From Thiotrichales bacterium (GTDB lineage Bacteria > Pseudomonadota > Gammaproteobacteria > Beggiatoales > Beggiatoaceae), in contig JADGDE010000003.1 of assembly GCA_016745035.1 (NCBI GenBank), forward strand, positions 186,001 to 250,000: 64,000 bases of DNA, given 5' to 3'. Positions 9,166-19,463 of the stretch are shown here, one piece after another (the first letter of the stretch is position 1; the number at the start of each line of letters is the position of its first letter). The position numbers and the translations under genes are program-made. Under the pieces are notes generated by a model that worked only from the letters and a program-made list of their open reading frames with translations, was not told the DNA's origin and searched no databases.

Positions 9166-9194
9166 ATGTCTCACTTTTTAGGAACAGAAAACGC

Positions 9195-9506
9195 ATGTAC
9201 GCTGTCATTAAAACCGGTGGAAAACAATACACCGTTCGCCAAGGCGATAGCCTCAAAGTTGAAAAATTAGATTTAGACGCAGGCGCAGCCGTCGAATTTG
9301 CCCCCTTAATGGTCGGCAATGGCGACGAAGTCAGCATTGGCGCACCTAGCGTTGATGGGGCGACTGTAAACGCTGAAGTGGCAAGCCACGGTCGCGGCGA
9401 TAAAATCGAAATCATCAAATTCCGTCGCCGGAAACATCACCGTAAGCAAATGGGTCATCGCCAAGCGTATACCGAACTCAAAATCACCAGCATTTCTGCA
9501 GGTTAG
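9195..9506 (+). CDS. rplU: 50S ribosomal protein L21
   Basis: 103 residues from the ATG at 9195 ([14 protein letters not shown]), the length of E. coli L21. The C-terminal [20 protein letters not shown] region, which contacts 23S rRNA, is intact. An in-frame ATG 25 codons earlier exists, but the extension is leader sequence and not conserved in L21; AGGAA at about 9180 supports the shorter start. It is followed by rpmA in the usual order. The GTPase gene obg, often third in this cluster, is absent here. Confidence 0.97.
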   Translation: MYAVIKTGGKQYTVRQGDSLKVEKLDLDAGAAVEFAPLMVGNGDEVSIGAPSVDGATVNAEVASHGRGDKIEIIKFRRRKHHRKQMGHRQAYTELKITSISAG

Positions 9507-9602
9507 TTTTTTGACGCATAGGCTAAGATCGACTAGGCAGGCTGCCTAAACCTAGCTTGTGCTTCAGATGAATTTTTATTTTTCAGACTTAGGGGCTAAA
9601 TA

Positions 9603-9863
9603 ATGGCACATAAGAAAGCTGGCGGTAGTAGCCGTAATGGACGCGATTCGGAATCTAAACGCTTAGGCGTTAAGCGCTTTGGTGGTCAACAAGTAAACGC
9701 AGGCAACATCTTAGTTCGCCAACGTGGTACTCACTTTCACCCTGGCGTAAACGTTGGTTGTGGTAAAGACCACACCTTGTTTGCTCTGGCTGATGGCGTA
9801 GTTAAATTTGAACGTAAAGGCGAACATAACCGTCGTTTCGTGACTGTTGAAGCTAACGCTTAA
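9603..9863 (+). CDS. rpmA: 50S ribosomal protein L27
   Basis: 86 residues, starting [16 protein letters not shown], which is the typical N-terminus that reaches the peptidyl-transferase centre. [19 protein letters not shown] and the FERKG region are standard. It lies 96 bases after rplU, is preceded by a TTAGGGG-type ribosome site and is certainly cotranscribed with it. No N-terminal cleavage extension of the Firmicutes kind is present. Confidence 0.98.
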   Translation: MAHKKAGGSSRNGRDSESKRLGVKRFGGQQVNAGNILVRQRGTHFHPGVNVGCGKDHTLFALADGVVKFERKGEHNRRFVTVEANA

Positions 9864-10043
9864 GATTCGCAAGAATCTATTAGAGTCTATGCGAAGTATG
9901 AGAGTCGTGGCGAAAATCAAATATTTTGAGGCTAATTTCGTGGTTTTGTGAAGCGAATAACGTGTTATTTAACGAATAAAAGCATGAAATTAGACCAAAA
10001 TAGCGGATTTGCAGCCGATTTTCATATTTCGTATAGAATCTCC

Positions 10044-10066
10044 AGTTCCAGCGCCCTGCTGGAACT
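10044..10066. terminator. Possible transcription terminator between rpmA and the convergent vWA gene
   Basis: A perfect 9-bp stem AGTTCCAGC / GCTGGAACT with a GCCCT loop is followed on the plus strand by the pyrimidine-rich CTGTTTCCCTCTTT. It sits just before the convergent vWA gene's stop, where a terminator is expected. The T tract is imperfect, so strength is uncertain. Confidence 0.5.
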
Positions 10067-10078
10067 CTGTTTCCCTCT

Positions 10079-11923
10079 TTAATTATCCAAAGCTTTTGCA
10101 AGTTCGATTAGATTAATAAATTCCGCCCGATAGCCAAACGTATCTTCTCCACGTCCTTTGCGCGCCAAATCGGCAATCTGTACATAAGAAAACTCACCCA
10201 AATACTCGCCACCGCGTAATAACTGCCCGAAAGCAGCGACGGCATTGGCAAAATCAACTTCAGGATTATTCCCCTCTGTCATTGCTGTACTGATCGGCGT
10301 TTCAATTAAACGGCTTTTGCTCTCACCAGGGGCTTTATAACGCAAACGTAAAAACGCCAGTTCTTGCTTAAAATCATGGCTATCGGCTGGTTTTTCTTTA
10401 TCTTTTTGCTGATAACGCAATGTGGGTAAGGACTCAGCCCCAGCGCCAGAGAGCGCTAATTCATAAATCGCCGTGACCTGATGCCCTGCACCGATTTCTC
10501 CCGCATCGACTTTATCATTATCAAAATCCTCATCTTTCAAGGCGCGGTTTTCATAACCAATCAAACGGTATTCTGAGACTTGAGCTGGGTTAAATTCAAT
10601 TTGAATTTTGACATCACTGGCGATGGTAAACAAAGTCGAATTAATTTGCTCCACCAAGACTTTGCGCGCCTCGTTCAAGGTGTCAATATAGGCGTAATGC
10701 CCGTTACCGACATCGGCGAGTTGTTCCATTAAATGGTCGTTATAATTGCCTGTACCAAAACCCAAGGTCGTCAGTGACACGCCATTTTCACGTTTACGCG
10801 CCACCATATCTTTTAGCCCTTCAAAATTGACATTACCGACATTAAAGTCGCCATCAGTTGCCAATAAAATCCGGTTAATGCCGCCTTTAATAAATGCCGC
10901 CTCGGCGCTGCTATAAGCTAACTCAATCCCTTGCCCGCCATTGGTAGAGCCGCCGGCTTGCAATTGATCCAAAGCTTGGTTAATTTTTGCGGTGTTATTG
11001 CCCGCAGTGGTTGGTAAAACTAAACCGGCTGCGCCTGCATAAACCACGATAGTAACCTTGTCTTGCTCACTTAGGTTTTGGCTTAACATTTTCAGAGCTG
11101 ATTTTAATAAGCCCAGTTTATCAGTGCTGTTCATTGAGCCGGAAACATCAAGCAAAAAGACTAAATTCGCCGCTGGACGTTCTTTATTGTCGATGGCATA
11201 ACCTTGAATGCCGATATGCAGCACATGTTTTTTAGCGTTCCAAGAACTGGCTTGTAAATGCGTATGCACGGAAAAAGGCGGGATTTTCTCGCTAGGTTTA
11301 GCATAAGCATAAGGAAAATAATTAATCATTTCCTCAACCCGCACCGCGTCTTTGCGTGGCATACGCCCGTTATTAAGCATCCGCCGAATATTACTATAAG
11401 CCCCTGTATCGACATCAATACTAAAGGTTGATAAAGGCGCATCACTGACCCGCTTGAGGGGATTATTATCAAAATGGGCGTAATTTTCGCGGTCGGTTGG
11501 CTCTAACTGTGGCGAAGGCGACATTAAATGCTGACCTTTTAACATATCCCGCCGCATTGGAGTAGCCGGAGCTGCTTCGCGAACTGTAAGGGTAGGGCTA
11601 GGGCTGGGTTTTGCGGGCATAGGTATTTCCTCGTCAACTTCCAACTCCATTTTATACTCTGACGCTTTGCCACAACCGTGTTTATCGACTGTCACTCCCG
11701 CTGGCGTATTGGGGCATTTATCGAAATAATCTCCAACGCCATCGCCATCGGAGTCTTTAGGACAGCCTTCTTTATCCACGCCAGCAGCTAATTCCGCTAC
11801 AGTATTGACAGGACATTTATCTAAGGCATCAATCACGCCGTCGCGATCTTCGTCAGCTGTAGCATGGCTTAGCATCATCGATGTTAAACACAGACTCCAG
11901 CATAAGGATTTAATAATAGACAT
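10079..11923 (-). CDS. YfbK-type von Willebrand factor A protein with thrombospondin type 3 repeats
   Basis: 614 residues. A signal peptide (about 1-23) is followed by two calcium-binding TSP3-like repeats (DRDGVIDALDKCP and DSDGDGVGDYFDKCP), a proline-rich linker, the N-terminal domain typical of YfbK (FSIDVDTGAYSNIRRML), the vWA domain with an intact metal site (D259, S261, S263 in DVSGSM) and a C-terminal DUF3520-type domain. It is exported, periplasmic or surface-exposed, and likely binds a protein ligand through a metal ion. Its partner is unknown. It stands alone, convergent with rpmA and divergent from the next gene. Cys31-type pairs in the TSP3 region may form disulfides. Confidence 0.9.
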   Translation of the reverse strand: MSIIKSLCWSLCLTSMMLSHATADEDRDGVIDALDKCPVNTVAELAAGVDKEGCPKDSDGDGVGDYFDKCPNTPAGVTVDKHGCGKASEYKMELEVDEEIPMPAKPSPSPTLTVREAAPATPMRRDMLKGQHLMSPSPQLEPTDRENYAHFDNNPLKRVSDAPLSTFSIDVDTGAYSNIRRMLNNGRMPRKDAVRVEEMINYFPYAYAKPSEKIPPFSVHTHLQASSWNAKKHVLHIGIQGYAIDNKERPAANLVFLLDVSGSMNSTDKLGLLKSALKMLSQNLSEQDKVTIVVYAGAAGLVLPTTAGNNTAKINQALDQLQAGGSTNGGQGIELAYSSAEAAFIKGGINRILLATDGDFNVGNVNFEGLKDMVARKRENGVSLTTLGFGTGNYNDHLMEQLADVGNGHYAYIDTLNEARKVLVEQINSTLFTIASDVKIQIEFNPAQVSEYRLIGYENRALKDEDFDNDKVDAGEIGAGHQVTAIYELALSGAGAESLPTLRYQQKDKEKPADSHDFKQELAFLRLRYKAPGESKSRLIETPISTAMTEGNNPEVDFANAVAAFGQLLRGGEYLGEFSYVQIADLARKGRGEDTFGYRAEFINLIELAKALDN

Positions 11924-12162
11924 AATATCTCCTAGATAAACAATAGAAAAAGTATATCAGTTATTTATAGCCTTATAACTTGTTACATATAAAAATAGTA
12001 TGGAGAGCAAGTTAAGATGCTCCCAGAAAAAAATGATAAAACTCCCCATTTATGTATATTTCTTGCTAGAGCTGATATAGGAACCATAGTTAATAGGTCG
12101 CAGGGATGTTTAAGTTTAGCATTTACGCCTTATTAATTAATCATATTAGGAGGCGTTTACTC

Positions 12163-12957
12163 ATGGACTCAGAATTAACTCTTGAAGATATTAATGCTTT
12201 ATTAAATAAAGCGCAGCCCCAAACAGTACGCCGAGTGCTGCCAAAGGATTTTATTGAGCGTTTTTTACGCAAACATTTACAAGAAATCCAAACAATGATG
12301 GATTCTTTCAATGCTGTGCTGACTTTTCCGACTGATGAACGTCGTTTGCCTGAGCTGGTTAAACAAAAAATCGAACGCCAATTGTGTCATGACTTAGACC
12401 AAAGTCAGGAAAAAATCCAAACTGAGGTTGATGATTTATTGCAAAAAGTCGCGCAGCAACAGTTATTGCAATCATCGATTATGCTCAATGTGGTTGCCAA
12501 GCGTCCGTTTCCCTTTTGCTTATTAAATAGCATCAGCTTTGAGTGGCGTAAAAAGGAGTTTATCCCCTGCTATGTCATTTTGTGGGCGCAACATGAAAAA
12601 AGCCAAGAACCGATTAAATTATGGTTAGAACTAGCACCACGTTATGCTGAGCATTGGAAATATCTACCCGCCCACATTCGGCGCTCAAAAGTGCAGTATT
12701 TGCGTTTTCCGATGGGGCAAATTGATTTTTATGCTTTTAATACGGTGGTGTCAGTGATTTTGCATAATTTACCCACAGAAGCTGAAGCGACGCTCATGGG
12801 TAAAAGTCGTCAACAAATTATGCAAGACTTAGTCAATTTACGCGAAAAACTGGTGCGGAAAAAAGGTCAAAAAGGCAATTTTTTACACCTGACTTGGCGA
12901 CACCACCAAGTATCGACAACCGGATTATTACCCATTCAAGAAGTGAGTTTTTCTTAA
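12163..12957 (+). CDS. Conserved-looking cytoplasmic protein of unknown function
   Basis: I do not recognise this family. The ATG at 12163 is chosen because AGGAGG lies at 12149-12154 with good spacing; an ATG at 12106 would add 19 hydrophobic residues read through that ribosome site. The result is 264 residues, with no signal peptide or membrane helix. The N-terminal third is helical and charged (about 1-110); the middle has WRKKEFIPCYVILWAQ and a WLELAP segment that look like beta strands; the C-terminus is basic (KLVRKKGQKGNFLHLTWR). It is isolated between a divergent vWA gene and a convergent dehydrogenase gene. Confidence 0.7.
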   Translation: MDSELTLEDINALLNKAQPQTVRRVLPKDFIERFLRKHLQEIQTMMDSFNAVLTFPTDERRLPELVKQKIERQLCHDLDQSQEKIQTEVDDLLQKVAQQQLLQSSIMLNVVAKRPFPFCLLNSISFEWRKKEFIPCYVILWAQHEKSQEPIKLWLELAPRYAEHWKYLPAHIRRSKVQYLRFPMGQIDFYAFNTVVSVILHNLPTEAEATLMGKSRQQIMQDLVNLREKLVRKKGQKGNFLHLTWRHHQVSTTGLLPIQEVSFS

Positions 12958-13023
12958 TCAATGGCTTTTGAATGAACACAGATATAAAAATATCCGCGTT
13001 ATCCTTGAAATGGGTATTAGTTT

Positions 13024-13056
13024 GCTGCTTTGTCCATATTACGGTAACAAAGCAGC
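13024..13056. terminator. Possible bidirectional terminator between convergent genes
   Basis: A 10-bp inverted repeat, GCTGCTTTGT (13024-13033) and ACAAAGCAGC (13047-13056), lies between the convergent stops at 12957 and 13039. Its right arm overlaps the last codons of the minus-strand gene. The loop is 13 bases and the following plus strand is TTCTAAT, so activity is plausible but not certain. Confidence 0.4.
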
Positions 13057-15249
13057 TTCTAATAACTGCAATTGCAAATCAGCGCCTTCTAAGCGCAATA
13101 CGACACGATAGCGCTCAATGCCAGCATCTACTTTCACGCTCAGGCTCGGCAGTTGCAATATCTGCGTCTCAGGGTTAAAACTCGCATCGGATGTCGTTGC
13201 CACATAGCTTGAGGGCAATTGAATTAAGCTATCTAACAAGACTTGAAAGCGTATCGGCTGGGTATTCACCAGCGCTAAATCTAATTGATAAGCTTGATTG
13301 CCGATCTCCAAATAGTGCATATGTAGTTTTTGACGGTCCAAGTCTAAATGGCTCTCAGGGACTAAACGCCAGACCACGCCGGACTTATCCGTGGTATTAC
13401 CGGTGTCATTGCCTAAAACATAGAGATTGCCTTGGGCATCTTCAGCAAAACCTAAGACCAATAAGCCCAGATGCTCTCTATCCAAGAAACTCAGGCTTTG
13501 TATTGCCTCACCTGCGCGCCAAGCAAATAAACGCCCGCCATTTTTAAAGTTTTTGGCATAATCAGCAAATAAATAATAGCCATTGGCTGGTGAGGGTTGA
13601 GCTAAATTCTGCACAAAACCACCAATAATCGAAATGCCCTCGTCATGGTCATAGGCCGCCACGGGGTCAATCAAGCTTTGGTCGTCAAGCTGGGCATCGG
13701 TGACAAAGCCACGTCCGCTGCCATTGGCATCAAAAGCAAAACTGCCTTCTTTCAGCGGCCAGCCATAATTGCCGCCAGCAGTGATTTTGTTTACTTCTTC
13801 AATCTGATGCTGCCCGACATCAGCGGCATAAATATCTCCTGAAACTTTATCAATACTCAAACGGAAGGGGTTGCGTAAACCATAAGCAAATATCTCTGGC
13901 ACAACATCGGTTTGATTAATAAAAGGATTGTCGCTAGGAATACCATAGCGACCATTATTACTGTTTGAGCCTAAAGGGTCGATACGCAAAATACTGCCCA
14001 GCGGGGTTTGTAAATTTTGCCCATTGCCATAGGCATCATCTGCGCCGCCCCCATCACCAAGGGCGATATAAAGTAAACCTTGGGCATCGAAGACCATGCC
14101 GCCGCCATTATGGTTACGGGCAGGTTGGGCGATGCGTAACAATTCTTGTGCTTGAGCGGGGTGGGCATCGGGGTTTTGTGGCTCAAGCTGCCAGACTTTG
14201 ATCACACTGTCATGGTCGGCTTTATCAAGGGCAAAATCGGCGCTGGCTTGCGCAGGATCTGAGGTGTAAGTATAGAGCAGCCCATTGTCAGCATAATTAG
14301 GATGGAAAGCAAACCCCAAAAAACCACGCTCATCATAGCTGTTATTGAGTGTGATCAAATCACTGGAAAAATCAGCAAAAGCGATTTTTTCGCCGCTGTC
14401 TAAGTTAATACGCCATAAAATCCCCGGTTGGTCACTAACATATAAATGCGCATTATCACCGGGAGCAAATGTGCCGAAATTGGGCGCAACCATATTATCG
14501 GCAAGCGGCTTGAGGCTAAAATGTAAATCCCCTGTTGCGATAGGTTCGGGGAACGGATCGGTGATGGGGTTCACAATCGGTTCGCCGCCGTGGTATTCGA
14601 TTTCTAATTGTGGCTGCAAAGCGCTATCGGCAAATTCACGACTATTAAAGCGTTTTGCGGTCAGGTTTTGACTTTCATCGCCGATAATAATCCAGCCAAA
14701 ATTGGTTTCAGGTTGTGCTATCCATTGTTGTACATCGGCAAGTAGCTCGGGTGTTGAACCCCAAGTATAGCTATTATTCGGCGTGTCTGGGGTTTGGCTA
14801 GCACTGGCTCTAGTGACAAAATCGCCTCCAGCTTGTTGCCATAAGGTGTTGCTAAACTGACTGTGAATCCAAGTGCTATCGCCAATTTTGGCATCAGCGC
14901 CGCCGCCTTCTTGACCGCCTGCCTTAGAGCTGCCCTCGCCCCAATCTTGCTCAAGGCGATGCAAACTTAAAGCGCTGGGCGCTGCGATGGTTTTGGATAA
15001 GTGTAGGCGTAGTCGCACCGCATCAATGGTCGCGCCTTTGGGGAGTTTTTCGGTAACAGGGAAAGCCAATACAGCGCGGCGGATGCTACCGCTGGAAGTT
15101 TTGCCAACAAATAAATACTGTCCTTGCCCGTTGCTCAAGTGTCCGGTTTCAGACTCGTATAAGCTGTTGTCCTTGCTTGGGTTTAGAATCAAGGTGTCGG
15201 CAAAAACCGAGGATGTGAATAAAGCCGATAAAATAATCGCCCAGCGCAT
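13039..15249 (-). CDS. Exported DNRLRE-domain fused to PQQ-dependent sugar dehydrogenase (GSDH family)
   Basis: 736 residues with a signal peptide (MRWAIILSALFTSSVFA). Residues about 18-220 are a DNRLRE/CBM96-like beta domain: DNSLYES, RRAVLAFPV, LHRLEQDWGEG, WIIIGDES and a terminal QLEIEYHGG. Residues about 240-640 form a six-bladed propeller of the glucose/sorbosone dehydrogenase family, with RNHNGGGMVFD, LYIALGDGG, GSILRIDP and EIFAYGLRNPFR. A further beta domain of about 90 residues closes the protein. Family members oxidise sugars or aldehydes with PQQ in the periplasm; the substrate is unknown. It is 9 bases downstream of ubiD but probably functionally unrelated. Confidence 0.88.
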   Translation of the reverse strand: MRWAIILSALFTSSVFADTLILNPSKDNSLYESETGHLSNGQGQYLFVGKTSSGSIRRAVLAFPVTEKLPKGATIDAVRLRLHLSKTIAAPSALSLHRLEQDWGEGSSKAGGQEGGGADAKIGDSTWIHSQFSNTLWQQAGGDFVTRASASQTPDTPNNSYTWGSTPELLADVQQWIAQPETNFGWIIIGDESQNLTAKRFNSREFADSALQPQLEIEYHGGEPIVNPITDPFPEPIATGDLHFSLKPLADNMVAPNFGTFAPGDNAHLYVSDQPGILWRINLDSGEKIAFADFSSDLITLNNSYDERGFLGFAFHPNYADNGLLYTYTSDPAQASADFALDKADHDSVIKVWQLEPQNPDAHPAQAQELLRIAQPARNHNGGGMVFDAQGLLYIALGDGGGADDAYGNGQNLQTPLGSILRIDPLGSNSNNGRYGIPSDNPFINQTDVVPEIFAYGLRNPFRLSIDKVSGDIYAADVGQHQIEEVNKITAGGNYGWPLKEGSFAFDANGSGRGFVTDAQLDDQSLIDPVAAYDHDEGISIIGGFVQNLAQPSPANGYYLFADYAKNFKNGGRLFAWRAGEAIQSLSFLDREHLGLLVLGFAEDAQGNLYVLGNDTGNTTDKSGVVWRLVPESHLDLDRQKLHMHYLEIGNQAYQLDLALVNTQPIRFQVLLDSLIQLPSSYVATTSDASFNPETQILQLPSLSVKVDAGIERYRVVLRLEGADLQLQLLEAALLP

Positions 15250-15258
15250 AAGTGCTCC

Positions 15259-16743
15259 TTAGAGAATATCTAAATCATCCCACAAATCATCAATACGTTG
15301 CTTGATAGCCTTGTCCATGACAATCGGTACGCCCCATTCGCGTTGGGTTTCGCCTTGCCATTTGTTGGTGGCATCAAAGCCGATTTTGCCACCCAGACCT
15401 GAAACAGGCGAGGCAAAATCAAGGTAATCAATCGGGGTATTATCGATCAAGGTGGTATCGCGCACTGGATCCATGCGCGTGGTCATCGCCCAAATCACAT
15501 CTTGCCAGTTGCGGGTATTAATATCTTCATCAACGATAATGATAAATTTGGTATACATAAACTGGCGCAAAAATGACCACACGCCCATCATTACCCGTTT
15601 GGCGTGTCCGGGATATTGTTTGCGAATACTGACCACTGCCATGCGGTAAGAGCAGCCCTCGGGCGGCAGGTAAAAATCGACAATTTCAGGGAATTGTTTT
15701 TGTAAAATCGGCACAAAGACCTCGTTTAGTGCTACGCCTAAAATCGCTGGCTCATCTGGGGGTCTGCCGGTGTAAGTGCTGTGATAAATCAGGTTTTCGC
15801 GGTGGCTGATATGCTCGACAGTAAACACAGGGAAACTATCGACTTCATTATAGTAGCCGGTGTGGTCGCCAAAAGGCCCTTCATCAGCCATATCATCGGG
15901 GTAAATATAGCCCTCTAAAACAATTTCAGCATGGGCGGGGACTTGTAAATCATGCAAGTGACATTGCGCCAGTTCGGTGCGTCCACCGCGCAACAAGCCC
16001 GCAAAGGCATATTCGGATAAGGTATCGGGAATCGGTGTCACCGCTGCCAAGGTGGTTGCTGGATCTGCGCCCAAGACCACCGCCACCGGAAACGGATCGC
16101 CGGGGTGCGCTTGTTGCCAGTCGCGTAAATCTAAAGCGCCACCACGGTGCGAGAGCCAGCGCATAATTAAACGGTTTTCTGATAATAATTGCTGGCGATA
16201 AATGCCTAGATTTTGGCGTTTTTTTAACGGCCCTTTGGTAATCACCAAGCCCCAGCTTAATAAGGGCGCAACATCGCCCGGCCAACAGGTTTGTATCGGT
16301 AACATACCTAAATCGACGTGTTTGCCGCTGATTTGAATTTGTTGACAGGGCGCTTGTTTCGTCTGCTTGGGAGCCATGTTTAAGACTTGCTTAAAAATCG
16401 GCAATTTTTCCCACGCATCTTTCATGCCTTTGGGTGGGTCTGGTTCTTTCAAAAAGGCGAGCAAGCGCCCGATTTCACGCAAGGCGTTGACATCGGTTTG
16501 CCCCATGCCCAAAGCTACCCGCTCTGGTGTGCCAAATAAATTCGCCAGCAAAGGTATTTGGCTGCGTTTGGGATTTTCAAATAGTAAGGCTGGCCCTTGG
16601 GCGCGCAAGGTACGGTCGCAAACTTCGGTGATTTCCAGATTTGGATCAAGCGCGGTTTCAATGCGTTTGAGCTGCCCCATCTGTTCGAGTTTGCTTAAAA
16701 ATTCGCGTAGGTCTTTATACACAAACGCAGGTTTATCTAGCAT
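15259..16743 (-). CDS. ubiD: UbiD, 4-hydroxy-3-polyprenylbenzoate decarboxylase
   Basis: 494 residues, close to E. coli UbiD (497). Characteristic stretches include LRSQ-like [15 protein letters not shown] near residue 180, [10 protein letters not shown] and [13 protein letters not shown] with the acidic active-site region, plus the C-terminal DATNKWQGE. It decarboxylates the ubiquinone precursor using prenylated FMN made by UbiX; UbiX is not in the window. It lies 13 bases after the PBP1b gene and 9 bases before the sugar dehydrogenase gene on the same strand, so the three are likely co-transcribed. Confidence 0.96.
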   Translation of the reverse strand: MLDKPAFVYKDLREFLSKLEQMGQLKRIETALDPNLEITEVCDRTLRAQGPALLFENPKRSQIPLLANLFGTPERVALGMGQTDVNALREIGRLLAFLKEPDPPKGMKDAWEKLPIFKQVLNMAPKQTKQAPCQQIQISGKHVDLGMLPIQTCWPGDVAPLLSWGLVITKGPLKKRQNLGIYRQQLLSENRLIMRWLSHRGGALDLRDWQQAHPGDPFPVAVVLGADPATTLAAVTPIPDTLSEYAFAGLLRGGRTELAQCHLHDLQVPAHAEIVLEGYIYPDDMADEGPFGDHTGYYNEVDSFPVFTVEHISHRENLIYHSTYTGRPPDEPAILGVALNEVFVPILQKQFPEIVDFYLPPEGCSYRMAVVSIRKQYPGHAKRVMMGVWSFLRQFMYTKFIIIVDEDINTRNWQDVIWAMTTRMDPVRDTTLIDNTPIDYLDFASPVSGLGGKIGFDATNKWQGETQREWGVPIVMDKAIKQRIDDLWDDLDIL

Positions 16744-16756
16744 GTCTAGCCCTCGA

Positions 16757-19216
16757 TTAGCCCGTGATAAAAGGCATCCGAATCACATTGCGCTGGCGGC
16801 GCTTGCCAACCCGTCCGGTTTTCTCATTAATCCAGCGCCATTGTACCCGTGGTGGTAATTCGTTTTCTAAAGGACGCGGCTGGGTGCGTTGCATAAAGTC
16901 CGCCCACACCCGCATCGCGCCACTGCTGCCGCTGAGATTAATCGGTTTGTTATCATCATTGCCCAGCCAAGAAACGGCTAAGACATCGCGTCCAAAGCCT
17001 GCAAACCAGCTATCGCGATAGCTGTTAGTCGTGCCAGTTTTACCTGCGAGTTGCCCAACGTCTTTGAGCATATCATTAGCAATGTGTTGACCTGTACCGC
17101 TACTGACCACGTATTGCAGGGCATAATTCAACACAAACACCGAGGCGGGGTCAAAGCGTTGTTCTACTGATAAATCATAGCGCCGCAAGGGCTGGCTGTC
17201 ATGGGTCATGACATCACGAATGGTGCGCAAGGGCACACGAAAACCGCCACTTGCCAAGGTTTGATACATTTGCGCGACTTCCAGCGGGGTGAGGGAAATA
17301 CCGCCAAGCAGCATGGAAGGGTAGACCGGGAACTGACGTTCAACCCCCAAGCGCAACAGGGTATAACGAACCTTATCTAGCCCTAGATGATTAAAACCTA
17401 AATCAACGGTGGCTAAGTTATAAGATGCGCCCAAGGCTTTGAATAAAGGCACACGTCCATGCTCTTTGCCGTCATAATTACGCGGTTGCCAGACTTCGCC
17501 GGTTTTTTCATCTTCCCAATAAAAATCTTTATCTTCCAGTTTTGAAACCAAGGAATAATTTTTATATTTCTCTAAAGCTGCCAAGTAAACGGCGGGTTTG
17601 ACCAAGGAGCCAATCGGGCGCAAGGTATCTAGGGCGCGGTTAAAACCACTGTAACGCGGATTACGCCCACCGACCAAAGCGAGGACTTCACCGCTTTGGG
17701 TGTCGGTGACCACCATCGCCGCTTCTAGCTTGTTTTTGATTTTTTTGTTGTTTTCTTCCAGGGATAATAAGCGCTCTTTAACCGCATTTTCGGCTTGTGT
17801 TTGTCGGATGGGATCTAAAGTGGTGAAAATTTGTAGCCCTTCGCTGCGTAAATCTTCTTCGCGGTAATCGCGTTTTAATTGTCTGCGGACTAAATCCAAA
17901 AACGCAGGATAAGCCGATCGGCTACGTTGGACTTTTTTGGTTAAGTTCATGCCCGCCAGTTTTGCACGTTCCGCCGCTTCCAAAGAAATACGCCCTTGTT
18001 GTGCCATCAGCGTCAGCACCAAGTTTCGACGTTTGAGTACCCGCTCAGGGTGTTTACGCGGGTTATAATGTGATGCACCGCGCACCAAGGCGACTAACAA
18101 AGCCAGTTCCGGTAATTCGAGTTGTGATAGTGGGCGATTAAAATAAAACACCGAGCCTGTGCCCATGCCATGAATGGCGGTTTCGCCGTTTTGCCCTAGA
18201 TAAACCTCATTGAGATAAGCCTCGAGGATTTCTTCTTTGCTGTAATGCCATTCCAGAGAAATCGCCATCACCGCTTCTTTGACTTTACGGGTTAAAGTTC
18301 GGTCAGAGGTTAAATAATGATTTTTTATCAACTGCTGGGTTAGCGTACTGCCGCCTTGCACCCAGCCTCCGGCTTTAATATTCGCCACCATCGCCCGGGC
18401 TAAACCTCTGAGACTGATACCGCTATGCTCATAAAAACTGCGGTCTTCCATCGCCAATAAGGCATCTATAAGTAAGGGTGGCACTTCTTTGAGTTTGACC
18501 AAATCCCGATCTTCTTTATGGGTCGGATAAATTTTGCCAATTAATACCGGCTCGATGCGCAGCAAGGCGATTTGCTGCTGCTCGTCCAAATCGGCTATTT
18601 GTTGCAGACCTTGTTCTTTAGCAAAACGAAAGCGCAAGCGTTGTGCGGTTTGTTTTTGATCCCAAAAGGCAAAAGGGCGGGTGTAAACATAAAAAGTATT
18701 GCCTTTGCGATGATAGTCCCCCGGTTCGGCAAGGCGTTGATTTTTACGGTAATTGAGGGCATCGAGTTCTTTAGCAAAGTCCTCGGCGCGTAAATCCATC
18801 CCCGGATAAACTTCTAAAGGACGGGCAAACACCCGCGCAGGCAAGGCCCAACGCTGACCGCTAAATTCGGCTCGGATTTGACTGTCTAAGGTAACGACAA
18901 AGGAGATGACGGGGATAAATAGCACCAAAATCACAATCCAGCGCAGGCGCACAAATAAATAACGGCTTAAGCCACCGCTAGAGGGGCGATGACCGTCGCT
19001 ACCACCGCCACTTGGTGGTTTAGTCACAGGACGACGAGGGATGCGCTTTTGTGGTTTTTCTGGGGCTTTTTTCACCGTCCTAGAAACGGGGCGTGCGCTA
19101 CCATTGGCCCCGGTATTTTTTACCGTGCGGTGTAATGGTGGCAGTTTACTACCTCGTTTCGGCGGTGTTGACGAGGCGACACGTCGATGTGAGGTTCCTC
19201 GGCGAAAATCTCTCAT
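16757..19216 (-). CDS. mrcB: PBP1b-type bifunctional peptidoglycan glycosyltransferase/transpeptidase
   Basis: 819 residues. A basic, proline-rich cytoplasmic tail (1-83) leads to one membrane helix (about 86-110), a UB2H-like domain (about 118-205), the GT51 domain (catalytic E257 in [23 protein letters not shown] at 288-299) and the transpeptidase domain (SLVK with S537, SYN at 598-600, KTGT at 726-729). All catalytic residues are present. It polymerises and cross-links lipid II in the periplasm, and the UB2H-like part implies control by an LpoB-like lipoprotein. The C-terminal 75 residues after KTGT are ordinary. It heads a leftward run with ubiD. Confidence 0.96.
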   Translation of the reverse strand: MRDFRRGTSHRRVASSTPPKRGSKLPPLHRTVKNTGANGSARPVSRTVKKAPEKPQKRIPRRPVTKPPSGGGSDGHRPSSGGLSRYLFVRLRWIVILVLFIPVISFVVTLDSQIRAEFSGQRWALPARVFARPLEVYPGMDLRAEDFAKELDALNYRKNQRLAEPGDYHRKGNTFYVYTRPFAFWDQKQTAQRLRFRFAKEQGLQQIADLDEQQQIALLRIEPVLIGKIYPTHKEDRDLVKLKEVPPLLIDALLAMEDRSFYEHSGISLRGLARAMVANIKAGGWVQGGSTLTQQLIKNHYLTSDRTLTRKVKEAVMAISLEWHYSKEEILEAYLNEVYLGQNGETAIHGMGTGSVFYFNRPLSQLELPELALLVALVRGASHYNPRKHPERVLKRRNLVLTLMAQQGRISLEAAERAKLAGMNLTKKVQRSRSAYPAFLDLVRRQLKRDYREEDLRSEGLQIFTTLDPIRQTQAENAVKERLLSLEENNKKIKNKLEAAMVVTDTQSGEVLALVGGRNPRYSGFNRALDTLRPIGSLVKPAVYLAALEKYKNYSLVSKLEDKDFYWEDEKTGEVWQPRNYDGKEHGRVPLFKALGASYNLATVDLGFNHLGLDKVRYTLLRLGVERQFPVYPSMLLGGISLTPLEVAQMYQTLASGGFRVPLRTIRDVMTHDSQPLRRYDLSVEQRFDPASVFVLNYALQYVVSSGTGQHIANDMLKDVGQLAGKTGTTNSYRDSWFAGFGRDVLAVSWLGNDDNKPINLSGSSGAMRVWADFMQRTQPRPLENELPPRVQWRWINEKTGRVGKRRQRNVIRMPFITG

Positions 19217-19463
19217 AAATCCTTATAAAATAATTACTTAGGCTACTATAGCTAAGTTTTCACTTCAAAAAACTATCTGGAGTGTCTGATAATACGTGAT
19301 ATTTACGGGAAAGGATATAGGGGGGAAACAAATTTTCGCTTTTTAAAGCCGAGATCCTCGGCTATTAGTCGCTGTAAAAAGCAGCCGCGCATGGTATCAC
19401 ATTCACTGAAGGGGTAAAAGCACTCGCTTGCAAATAGAACCGTTGTTCGGTATATTGCGGATC

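Larger units (their letters stand above)
8616..9194. other. Intergenic region with repeat copy, rplU promoter and leader
   Basis: This 579-base gap holds an 81-bp MITE-like repeat (8781-8861), a sigma70-type promoter (8965-8993) and a roughly 190-base untranslated leader of rplU with a hairpin just upstream of the start. Open frames crossing it consist of repeat and leader sequence and do not look like genes. Confidence 0.7.

Noticed and set aside
9120..9194. Extended N-terminus of L21 from an earlier ATG
   Set aside because: The 25 extra residues come from the leader; L21 normally begins [11 protein letters not shown] and a good ribosome site precedes 9195.
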